In this document: positions 42,748-49,404 of the stretch, piece by piece
Position numbering within the stretch: the stretch's first letter is position 1
How the letters are laid out: each line of letters starts with the position of its first letter
Assembly: GCA_945883145.1 (NCBI GenBank)
Contig: CAMCXB010000010.1
Coordinates: forward strand, 1 to 49,404
Reading direction: 5' to 3'
Source of the DNA: Bordetella parapertussis
GTDB lineage: Bacteria; Pseudomonadota; Gammaproteobacteria; Burkholderiales; Burkholderiaceae_D
DNA: 49,404 nt
The notes under the pieces: generated by a model
The model's input: only the letters and a program-made list of their open reading frames with translations
Told to the model about the DNA's origin: nothing
The model's database searches: none
Made by a program: the position numbers and the translations under genes

Positions 42748-43548
42748 ATGAGTAATGAAAAATTTAACTTGGCTGCAGCAGAATTAATTAAGCAGCGACT
42801 TGCACTGCATCCAATTACCCCGTTACCAGATGCATTGCGACCACAAAATTTAACCGAAGCGTATGCGATTCAGGCGGCTCTTAATACCTTACTCATCGAA
42901 GCTGGAATGGGAATCATGGTGGGGCATAAGATTGGTTGTACGACACCTGTAATGCAGGCATTTGTGAATATCGATCAACCTTGTGCTGGTCGTATTTTTA
43001 GTAGAACTGTGATGTATGGACAGGGTGAAGTACCAGCCCATGGTTTTGTTAAGCTAGGCATTGAATGTGAGATTGCAGTTGTACTTGCGCATGACTTGCC
43101 AGTGCAATCCGATCAATACAACTTAGAGTCAGTAAAAGAAGCCGTTGGGGCAGTCATGATTGCGATGGAATTAGTTGATGAGCGCTACGCCCATTTCCCT
43201 AGTTTGGGCGTACCAACCTTAATTGCGGATGATTTTTTTAATGCAGGTTGTGTATTAGGTGAGCCTGTATACGACTGGCATGATCTCGATCTCGCTGATT
43301 TAACAGGCTTTGCGCGTGTGAATGGCCGTCAGGTAGCCCAAGGTAAAGGAGATTTAGTGATGGGTCATCCCTTACATGCATTAGCTTGGTTAGCAAATTC
43401 ACTCGCAGAGCATGGCCAACCGGGTTTGAAAGCCGGTGAATTTGTGTTGTTAGGTAGTGTGGTTGAAACGCAGTGGTTAAAACCAGGCGACAGAGTGGCA
43501 ATTGATATTCCACAGTTAGGTGAGCTGAGTCTAGAAGTGACACGCTAA
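42748..43548 (+). CDS. 2-keto-4-pentenoate hydratase family protein (MhpD/fumarylacetoacetase-like fold)
   Basis: A 266-aa protein of the MhpD-like branch of the FAH superfamily. It has YAIQAALNTLLIEAG early, GHKIGCTT (about residue 60), the metal-binding GIECEIAVVLAHDLP (about residues 106-120) and AMELVDERYAHFP (about residue 143). GHPLHALAWLANSLAEHG lies near the end. Family members hydrate 2-hydroxypenta-2,4-dienoate in meta-cleavage routes or act as decarboxylase partners. No aldolase, dehydrogenase or ring-cleavage gene is nearby, so the substrate is open. AGGGAG precedes the ATG. Confidence 0.85.
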   Translation: MSNEKFNLAAAELIKQRLALHPITPLPDALRPQNLTEAYAIQAALNTLLIEAGMGIMVGHKIGCTTPVMQAFVNIDQPCAGRIFSRTVMYGQGEVPAHGFVKLGIECEIAVVLAHDLPVQSDQYNLESVKEAVGAVMIAMELVDERYAHFPSLGVPTLIADDFFNAGCVLGEPVYDWHDLDLADLTGFARVNGRQVAQGKGDLVMGHPLHALAWLANSLAEHGQPGLKAGEFVLLGSVVETQWLKPGDRVAIDIPQLGELSLEVTR

Positions 43549-43591
43549 TTCTAGAACTGGCTTCATTCTCTTTTTTTAGTCGGAGGTAAAA

Positions 43592-44098
43592 ATGCGCAGC
43601 ATAGCGATAATTGCAGCCGTATTAATGAGTATCTGTATAGATGGTCTAGCAGATGACAAAGTCGAACATGGCGATTGGTCTTCGCAATTCATGGAAGGCA
43701 TGGGTGAAGCAACCACGCATGAAAATGGAATGTCAGTATTTGGCATGCTCTGTGCTGAAAACAACTGCCGCTATTATTTTGCAAACAACACCGAATGTCA
43801 GCCGCGTGTCACTTATCCTATGATTGTCACTACCAATCAAGGCGCGCTTCCCATAGAAGCGCTTTGTGAAAAAGTTGAAAGCGCAAATGGCGATGTGATG
43901 CTGTACTGGTTTAATGAAAACGCAAAAATGAATCAGGCTTTTGCAACATCTACGGAGTTGAGTTTCTCTTTTCCATTGAAAAACGGAAAATTCAAAGTGA
44001 GTAGTTTTTCTATGAATGGATTTACCGAGGCCATAGAAAGAATGATTAACGGTGTCCGCGAGCGTGCAAGTATTCGTCGTAATGATAGAAGCTCATGA
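43592..44098 (+). CDS. Secreted hypothetical protein with four mature cysteines
   Basis: I do not recognise a firm family for this 168-aa protein. It has a signal peptide (residues 1-20, cleavage probably after GLA) and a mature part with cysteines at 54, 59, 69 and 92, enough for two disulfides in the periplasm. The end has FSFPLKNGKFKVSSFSMNGF followed by an amphipathic helix and a basic tail, faintly like IalB-type invasion-locus proteins. A strong GGAGGT ribosome-binding site supports expression. It follows the hydratase gene by 43 bp and converges with ubiX. Confidence 0.7.
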   Translation: MRSIAIIAAVLMSICIDGLADDKVEHGDWSSQFMEGMGEATTHENGMSVFGMLCAENNCRYYFANNTECQPRVTYPMIVTTNQGALPIEALCEKVESANGDVMLYWFNENAKMNQAFATSTELSFSFPLKNGKFKVSSFSMNGFTEAIERMINGVRERASIRRNDRSS

Positions 44099-44115
44099 TC
44101 ACAGCAGATCAGAGT

Positions 44116-44694
44116 TTAAGGCTGTGTAGTTTTTAATCCTGACCAACGTGGTGCAATAGCGTGGGTAATGTGAAATAAATCTAATACGCGAGCCACGGTG
44201 TGATCGATCATCTCAACAATCGATTCTGGACGTTGATAGAGAGCGGGAAGAGGTGGGAAAATAATCCCACCCATTTCTGTGACTGCAGTCATGTTTCTAA
44301 GATGAGCAAGATTAAAAGGCGTTTCGCGTACCATCAGTACGCAACGCCTTCTTTCTTTTAACATCACATCCGCTGCTCGTGAGATGAGATTGTCAGATAA
44401 ACCATGTGCCACAGAAGCCAAGGTTTTCATAGAGCAGGGCGCGATAACCATGCCTTCTGATTGAAACGACCCACTAGCAATACAAGCACCAACATCACGT
44501 GCATTGTGTACAACATCTGCTAATGCTTCTACGTCTTTGCGTTTGAGATCTAATTCATGATGCATGCTCAGCACACCCGCATCAGAAATCATGAGATGTG
44601 TTTCTACATCGTCTAAGGAACGCAAAGCTTCGAGTAAACGCACGCCATAGAGGGCGCCGGATGCGCCAGTAATGGCGACGACAAGTCGTTTCAC
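44116..44694 (-). CDS. ubiX: Flavin prenyltransferase UbiX
   Basis: Attaches a dimethylallyl group to FMN, making the cofactor of the decarboxylase UbiD in ubiquinone synthesis. The 192-aa flavoprotein starts MKRLVVAITGASGALYGVRLLE, the FMN-binding loop. It also has IAPCSMKTLASVAHGLSDNLISRAADV (in pieces, about residues 85-111) and RRCVLMVRETPFNLAHLRNM (about residues 116-135) of this family. Last gene of the prfA-dsbB-prmC-tex-grxD-ubiX run, 15 bp after grxD. Confidence 0.96.
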   Translation of the reverse strand: MKRLVVAITGASGALYGVRLLEALRSLDDVETHLMISDAGVLSMHHELDLKRKDVEALADVVHNARDVGACIASGSFQSEGMVIAPCSMKTLASVAHGLSDNLISRAADVMLKERRRCVLMVRETPFNLAHLRNMTAVTEMGGIIFPPLPALYQRPESIVEMIDHTVARVLDLFHITHAIAPRWSGLKTTQP

Positions 44695-44709
44695 AAACGC
44701 CTAAGAAGC

Positions 44710-45021
44710 TTAAGCTTTAAGCAAGCTTTGCAGCTCACCAGATTCAAACATTTCATTCAAGATGTCTGCGCCACCGATGAATTCACCTTTGACATACAAC
44801 TGAGGAACGGTTGGCCAGTTAGAAAATTCCTTAATGCCCTGACGAACTCCATCATCTTCCAACACATTGATAGTCACCAGGTCTTGTACGCCACTGGCTT
44901 TGAGAACTTCAATTGCACGACCCGAAAAACCACATTGAGGAAACTGTGCAGTTCCCTTCATAAATAACACCACAGGATGTGTGGTCACGGTTTCTTTAAT
45001 CCAGCCTTGAATTTCGCTCAT
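44710..45021 (-). CDS. grxD: Monothiol glutaredoxin Grx4 (CGFS type)
   Basis: A 103-aa monothiol glutaredoxin with the active site C30-G-F-S (FPQCGFSGRAIEVL) and the GSH-binding TVPQLYVKGEFIGGADIL segment. It binds and passes on 2Fe-2S clusters and pairs with BolA-type proteins such as IbaG (21680-21916). The upstream GAGGATCTT gives a ribosome-binding site. It usually lies directly after prmC in Burkholderiales; here tex separates the two. Confidence 0.97.
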   Translation of the reverse strand: MSEIQGWIKETVTTHPVVLFMKGTAQFPQCGFSGRAIEVLKASGVQDLVTINVLEDDGVRQGIKEFSNWPTVPQLYVKGEFIGGADILNEMFESGELQSLLKA

Positions 45022-45105
45022 AAGATCCTCGCTTTAAATAATGTCTGCATTATAGGAAAAATGTGAAACTGCTGCCGACTTTGCCTTAAATACAGGCTGT
45101 AAGTC

Positions 45106-47448
45106 TTAAACTTTCAATTTCGAAAACGCCGCTGCCATTGCATTCGAAGGGGCTGCTGGCTCACGGCGCTGTTGTGTAGCTAGTCTAGCGGCATCGGTAC
45201 GATCACCACGCTGCTGAGGCTTGGCGCCAGCGGGCGTAGGGGCATCATCCAGTCGCATAGTAAGCGCAATACGCTTACGTTTAGGATCGACTTCCACCAC
45301 TTTTACTTTGACGACTTGTCCGGCTTTCACCACGCTATGTGGATCTTTCACAAAAGTATGGGACAGAGCAGAAATATGTACTAACCCATCCTGATGCACG
45401 CCTATATCAACGAAAGCACCGAAGGCAGCAACATTGGTGACGACGCCTTCTAAAATCATGTCAGGTTTTAAGTCTGCAATTTCTTCTATGCCGTCTTTAA
45501 AACTAGCCGTTACAAATTCAGGGCGCGGATCGCGACCAGGCTTATCGAGTTCTTTCAAGATATCGACAACAGTCGGTAAACCAAAGCGCTCATCAGCAAA
45601 GCGTTTTGGTTCCAAGGATTTTAGAAGCGCACTGTCTCCGATGACTTGTTTTACTTCTTTCTTAATTTCAGCAAGAATTTTTTCAACTAGTGGATACGAT
45701 TCAGGATGAACTGCTGAAGCATCGAGAGGATTGTCTCCATCCATCACACGTAAAAATCCTGCCGCTTGTTCAAATGTTTTTTCACCTAAACGTGGAACGG
45801 AACGCAGAGAAGAGCGTGAAAAAAATTTACCATTCTTATCGCGATAATCTACGATGCTTTGCGCTACATTGCCATTTAAACCTGAGACGCGCGCTAGCAA
45901 CGGAGCAGAAGCAGTATTCACATCAACCCCAACGGCATTCACACAATCCTCGACTACAGAATCGAGTGAGCGCGCTAATTGAGTTTGCGATACATCATGC
46001 TGATACTGACCTACACCTATTGATTTAGGATCGATCTTTACTAATTCAGCCAAAGGATCTTGCAGACGTCGTGCAATAGAAACTGCACCACGTATGGATA
46101 CATCCAGTTCAGGTAACTCTCGTGAAGCAAATTCAGATGCTGAATAAACAGAAGCGCCGGCTTCAGAGACAACAATTTTATTTAGTTTTAAATCAGGTCT
46201 ACGCTTAATTAAATCTTGCGCTAGCTTGTCTGTTTCTCTGGATGCAGTTCCATTACCAATTGAGATCAAGGCAACTTGATGTTGTTCGGCGAGTTTTTCT
46301 AGTGTGTATAAAGAGCTATCCCAATCATTTCTTGGTTGATGTGGATAGATCGTCGCTGTATCAACTACTTTGCCAGTTGCATCAACGACGGCAACTTTAA
46401 CGCCGGTGCGTAAACCAGGATCTAAACCCATAGTCGCACGTGGACCAGCAGGCGCAGCGAGCAGTAGATCTTTTAGATTACGTGCGAATACGCGTATTGC
46501 TTCGCCTTCCGCTTCTTCACGCAGCATACCCATCAATTCAGTATCGAGATGCAGAAAAATTTTCACACGCCATGCCCAGCGAACGGTATCCGTTAGCCAT
46601 TTATCTGCCAAGCGATTTTGATTGCTTACACTAAAACGTACAGCGACACGACTCTCACAAGGATTAAGAGGCGCATCCCATTTTGGTTTTTCTTCTTCTG
46701 TATCGAGACGTAATGTGACGGTCAGCATTTCTTCACGTCGACCACGAAATAATGCTAAAGCACGATGTGAAGGAATATTTGCAAACTGCTCTGAGTAATC
46801 AAAGTAATCAGTAAATTTTTCACCGGCTTCTTGTTTGCCTTCTATTACTTTTGCATCAACTACACCATGCTCTTTTAAATACTCGCGTAACTGTTGCAGT
46901 AATTCTGCATCTTCAGAAAAACGCTCCATTAAAATTTGACGTGCACCATCAAGTGCAGCTTTGATATCAGCCACACCAGGATTTTCACCTTGATCTGTTG
47001 TGAAAGCAGGTTTGATATAGCGTGCAGCTTCCACTTCAGGATCTAAAGTGGGATTTGATAACAATGCATCTGCTAAGGGTTCTAGTCCTGCCTCAAGCGC
47101 TATTTGTGCTTTAGTGCGACGTTTTACGCGATAAGGTAAATAAAGATCTTCTAAGCGCGTTTTATCTTCAGCAAGCAGGATAGCTTGTTGTAAAACCGGT
47201 GTCATTTTTCCTTGTTCTTCAATTGAAGAAAGAATGGCAGTACGACGTGCTTCTAATTCACGGAGATAACGTAAACGTTCTTCCAATAAGCGTAGTTGGA
47301 TGTCATCCAGTCCGCCGGTGACTTCTTTGCGATAACGCGCAATGAAAGGCACAGTTGCGCCTTCATCAAGCAAGATAATCGCAGCTGCAACTTGTTCATT
47401 ACGGGCAGCCAGTTCGTTGGCTAAACGTTGTTCTATGGAAGGCAGCAT
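45106..47448 (-). CDS. tex: Tex family RNA-binding transcription accessory protein
   Basis: A 780-aa protein with the Tex layout. It has an N-terminal helical part (ATVPFIARYRKEVTGGLDD), the YqgF/RNase H-like domain (about residue 340; TMGLDPGLRTGVKVAVVD), helix-hairpin-helix repeats (VNAVGVDVNTASAPLL) and a C-terminal S1 domain (about residues 660-730; ILEGVVTNVAAFGAFVDIGVHQDGLVHIS in pieces). It ends in a variable basic tail. Tex acts on transcription and RNA and is related to eukaryotic Spt6. Confidence 0.97.
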   Translation of the reverse strand: MLPSIEQRLANELAARNEQVAAAIILLDEGATVPFIARYRKEVTGGLDDIQLRLLEERLRYLRELEARRTAILSSIEEQGKMTPVLQQAILLAEDKTRLEDLYLPYRVKRRTKAQIALEAGLEPLADALLSNPTLDPEVEAARYIKPAFTTDQGENPGVADIKAALDGARQILMERFSEDAELLQQLREYLKEHGVVDAKVIEGKQEAGEKFTDYFDYSEQFANIPSHRALALFRGRREEMLTVTLRLDTEEEKPKWDAPLNPCESRVAVRFSVSNQNRLADKWLTDTVRWAWRVKIFLHLDTELMGMLREEAEGEAIRVFARNLKDLLLAAPAGPRATMGLDPGLRTGVKVAVVDATGKVVDTATIYPHQPRNDWDSSLYTLEKLAEQHQVALISIGNGTASRETDKLAQDLIKRRPDLKLNKIVVSEAGASVYSASEFASRELPELDVSIRGAVSIARRLQDPLAELVKIDPKSIGVGQYQHDVSQTQLARSLDSVVEDCVNAVGVDVNTASAPLLARVSGLNGNVAQSIVDYRDKNGKFFSRSSLRSVPRLGEKTFEQAAGFLRVMDGDNPLDASAVHPESYPLVEKILAEIKKEVKQVIGDSALLKSLEPKRFADERFGLPTVVDILKELDKPGRDPRPEFVTASFKDGIEEIADLKPDMILEGVVTNVAAFGAFVDIGVHQDGLVHISALSHTFVKDPHSVVKAGQVVKVKVVEVDPKRKRIALTMRLDDAPTPAGAKPQQRGDRTDAARLATQQRREPAAPSNAMAAAFSKLKV

Positions 47449-47496
47449 GAATTAATAATACAAAAACATGAATGTGAAAAAAGAAAGGAGAAGAAA

Positions 47497-48297
47497 TTAA
47501 TTAAATTGAGCGCCAGTCACGCGTGGAATGCCAGCCAGATCAGACCAACAATGTACGTCATGCCAACCTAGATTATGAAATAACTCACTGACTGCTTGCG
47601 CCTGATCGTAACCATGTTCGAGCAATAACCATCCATGGTCTTCTAAGTGATGCGGAGCGCCACGAATAATTAACTCTATCGCTTTTAAGCCATTCGAATA
47701 ATCTGTTAATGCATCTGCTGGTTCAAAGCGTAAATCGCCTTGCGATAAATGTGCATCACCTAATGGAATATAGGGTGGGTTACTGACAATCAAATTAAAT
47801 TTATTTTTTACCGAGTCATACCAGTCGCTCTGTAAAAAATTAATAGAAATATTGTGTGTAGTAGCATTTTGCTCAGCGATATCTAATGCAGCCAGACTAA
47901 TGTCAGTCGCAGTAATACGCGCATCGCCACGCAAATGACCGAGTGCTAAGGCAACCGCACCAGAGCCGGTTCCTAAATCAAGCACGCTACTTTTTGCATG
48001 CAAATGTTGTGCTGCTTTCTCAACTAATAATTCGGTTTCATGTCGAGGTATGAGAACGGCAGGTGTAACTTTTAACTTCAAGCCGAAAAATTCACGCTCG
48101 CCGGTAATGTAGGCGATAGGCTCGCCTTCACGACGTCGTTGTAGTACCGACATAACAGATGCGATTTCATCATCGTTGAGTTCATCTTGGGAGCGCGTGA
48201 CCAGTTCGATACGAGTCCATTGCAAAGCATACGCAATCAAAATACGCGCTTCGAGTTGGTCTATCGCGCTAGCGCGCAGTAACGCATCAATTCGCAT
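47497..48297 (-). CDS. prmC: Peptide chain release factor N5-glutamine methyltransferase
   Basis: Methylates the Gln of the GGQ motif in release factors, including the RF1 encoded upstream. The 266-aa product has an N-terminal helical substrate-binding part, a SAM-binding motif VLDLGTGSGAVALALG (about residues 106-121), and the catalytic NPPY motif (SNPPYIPLGD near residue 172). In this region prmC would normally follow prfA directly; here dsbB sits between them, 9 bp upstream of the prmC start. Confidence 0.97.
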   Translation of the reverse strand: MRIDALLRASAIDQLEARILIAYALQWTRIELVTRSQDELNDDEIASVMSVLQRRREGEPIAYITGEREFFGLKLKVTPAVLIPRHETELLVEKAAQHLHAKSSVLDLGTGSGAVALALGHLRGDARITATDISLAALDIAEQNATTHNISINFLQSDWYDSVKNKFNLIVSNPPYIPLGDAHLSQGDLRFEPADALTDYSNGLKAIELIIRGAPHHLEDHGWLLLEHGYDQAQAVSELFHNLGWHDVHCWSDLAGIPRVTGAQFN

Positions 48298-48306
48298 AGA
48301 GTTAGC

Positions 48307-48783
48307 TTAATCCGACTTTCTAATCACGATAAAGCTAAGGGCTAGAAAGAAAATCACAAACCAAATAACAGACCACTGTGGAATAGATAGTCCTAAGATG
48401 GGGTCGTATTCTGTCGTACATAAGCCGTCAGCTTGAAACAAAAATGGTAAAAGCTTGGCAGAGATAATTTTATTCAGCGAAGTTTCTAGAGGGTCAATGC
48501 CACATGAGACTGCAGGATGCGCTTTAATCCATATATGACGTGCTGCGATGATTGCACCACTTAGACTTGCAATCATTGCCAATGAAGAGCCAACTCGCGT
48601 ACTTTTTTTTGCAGTAAAAAAAGTGATTAAGCAAATCAAGCCGGTTACTGCAAATGCATAGCGCTGCAAAATACATAAAGGGCAAGGCGCCATATCAAGT
48701 TCAAATTGTAAATAAGCACCTACCCCTAGCAAGCTAAAACTAGTGAGTGTAATCAGCAACAAAATAAATTTATTTAATTTCAT
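48307..48783 (-). CDS. dsbB: Disulfide bond formation protein B
   Basis: Inner-membrane enzyme that reoxidises DsbA and passes electrons to quinone. The 158-aa product has four membrane segments. The redox pairs are C34-P-L-C37 in the first periplasmic loop (DMAPCPLCILQRYAF) and C94 with C122 in the second. I chose the ATG at 48783 (MKLNKFILLL); the frame is open 18 codons further, but that part is not family-like and reaches into the prfA end. It lies between prfA (22 bp) and prmC (9 bp). Confidence 0.95.
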   Translation of the reverse strand: MKLNKFILLLITLTSFSLLGVGAYLQFELDMAPCPLCILQRYAFAVTGLICLITFFTAKKSTRVGSSLAMIASLSGAIIAARHIWIKAHPAVSCGIDPLETSLNKIISAKLLPFLFQADGLCTTEYDPILGLSIPQWSVIWFVIFFLALSFIVIRKSD

Positions 48784-48805
48784 AAGCGTAGTCTGAAGTA
48801 CAGAG

Positions 48806-49404
48806 TTAATCTGCCTGACTTTCAGCGAGTGCAGCAAGTTGTTCGGTCTGATGTTCAGCCATCAGCGTATTGGTTAATTCATCTAAATCACCTTCCATCA
48901 CCATCTCTAATTTATACAACGTTAAATTAATACGATGATCTGTGATGCGACCTTGTGGAAAGTTATAAGTACGAATGCGTTCACTGCGATCGCCTGAACC
49001 AACTAATGATTTTCTCGTAGCAGCTTCACTCGCTTGTTGTGCGCGCAATTGCACATCTTTAATGCGTGTAGCTAGTACTTTCATAGCCTGTGCTTTATTT
49101 TTATGTTGACTTCTATCGTCCTGACATTCCACCACGATACCAGTTGGAATATGTGTAAGTCTTACTGCAGAATCTGTTTTATTGATGTGCTGTCCACCTG
49201 CGCCGGAAGCGCGAAAGGTGTCAATCCGTAAATCTGCAGGATTAATATCCACATCGCTAATTTCATCTGCTTCTGGCATCACAGCTACGGTACATGCAGA
49301 GGTATGAATACGACCTTGTGTTTCAGTAGCAGGTACGCGCTGTACGCGATGTCCGCCGGATTCAAACTTCATGCGTGAATACACACCTTGCCCTACTAAA
49401 CGCA
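48806..49404 (-). CDS. prfA: Peptide chain release factor 1 (partial, 5' end outside window)
   Basis: C-terminal part of RF1, open to the window edge. The tripeptide P-A-T that reads UAA/UAG stop codons is seen in RVPATETQGRIHTSAC. The GGQ motif that triggers peptide release is in RASGAGGQHINKTDSAVRL. The C-terminal block SERIRTYNFPQGRITDHRIN is complete, ending in a normal tail. The frame continues in phase through 49404, so the start is outside. hemA would be expected further upstream. Confidence 0.97.
   Translation of the reverse strand, partial: RLVGQGVYSRMKFESGGHRVQRVPATETQGRIHTSACTVAVMPEADEISDVDINPADLRIDTFRASGAGGQHINKTDSAVRLTHIPTGIVVECQDDRSQHKNKAQAMKVLATRIKDVQLRAQQASEAATRKSLVGSGDRSERIRTYNFPQGRITDHRINLTLYKLEMVMEGDLDELTNTLMAEHQTEQLAALAESQAD

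Noticed and set aside
48784..48837. 18-codon N-terminal extension of dsbB overlapping the prfA end
   Set aside because: Non-hydrophobic and unlike DsbB; the ATG at 48783 gives the standard first membrane segment.
1..49404. CRISPR array, prophage, defence island, rRNA operon or replication origin
   Set aside because: No spaced direct repeats, phage structural genes, defence genes, rRNA segments or DnaA-box cluster were seen; gene content is core metabolism and envelope.

Overview
The window is a continuous piece of bacterial chromosome with roughly mid-40s percent GC by eye. Its gene order is characteristic of Betaproteobacteria, most likely Burkholderiales. The diagnostic runs are lptC-kdsC-kdsD, uvrA next to ssb, gltBD, a six-gene mla cluster that includes mlaA, an ABC-2 pair followed by bolA/ibaG-murA-hisGDCBHAFIE-HIT-tatABC, petABC-sspA-sspB-tRNA-Thr, and prfA...prmC...grxD-ubiX. 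I cannot assign a genus. No prophage, CRISPR array, insertion sequence with intact ends or ribosomal RNA is visible. Coding density is high and most genes are housekeeping.

Layout. 1-1780 (minus): LPS genes lptC (cut by the window edge), kdsC and kdsD. 1899-4865 (plus): a KefB/YbaL-type CPA2 antiporter and an AEC-family permease. 4916-7786 (minus): uvrA, separated from ssb (8102-8557, plus) by a 315-bp gap full of small inverted repeats. 8661-9386: a REP-associated tyrosine transposase (RAYT) homologue that has lost its HUH motif and catalytic tyrosine but remains an intact frame. 9566-15785: gltB and gltD, closed by a strong terminator. 15959-19846: the phospholipid-trafficking set mlaF-E-D-A-C-B. 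19965-21628: an ABC-2 export pair. 21680-29997: ibaG, murA and the histidine pathway. 30065-32053: a HIT protein and tatABC. 32056-33930 (minus): a DUF2461 protein and a DegS-like protease, divergent from a Nif3 protein (33945-34703). 34934-35644: an orphan NarL-type response regulator. 35825-38624: cytochrome bc1 (petABC). 38752-40115: sspA, sspB and tRNA-Thr(UGU). 40191-42466 (minus): ybdD and cstA. 42748-44098: a 2-keto-4-pentenoate hydratase-family protein and an unrecognised secreted protein. 44116-49404 (minus): ubiX, grxD, tex, prmC, dsbB and prfA (cut by the window edge).

How the genes work together. Envelope building and maintenance dominates the first half: Kdo synthesis, LPS transport, Mla lipid traffic and MurA. 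Nitrogen and amino-acid metabolism forms the middle block: glutamate synthase supplies glutamate for HisC and glutamine-dependent HisH works in the His pathway. The Tat translocase encoded here is expected to export the Rieske protein (petA), whose N-terminus carries a twin arginine.

The most unusual items are the catalytically dead RAYT with an AT-hook-like tail just upstream of gltB and the hairpin next to it; hairpins between tatA/tatB and sspA/sspB; a perfect inverted repeat in the tRNA-Thr leader; the dyad-rich uvrA-ssb gap; and the small secreted four-cysteine protein. I found no clearly new multi-gene system; this is mainly a conserved core region.
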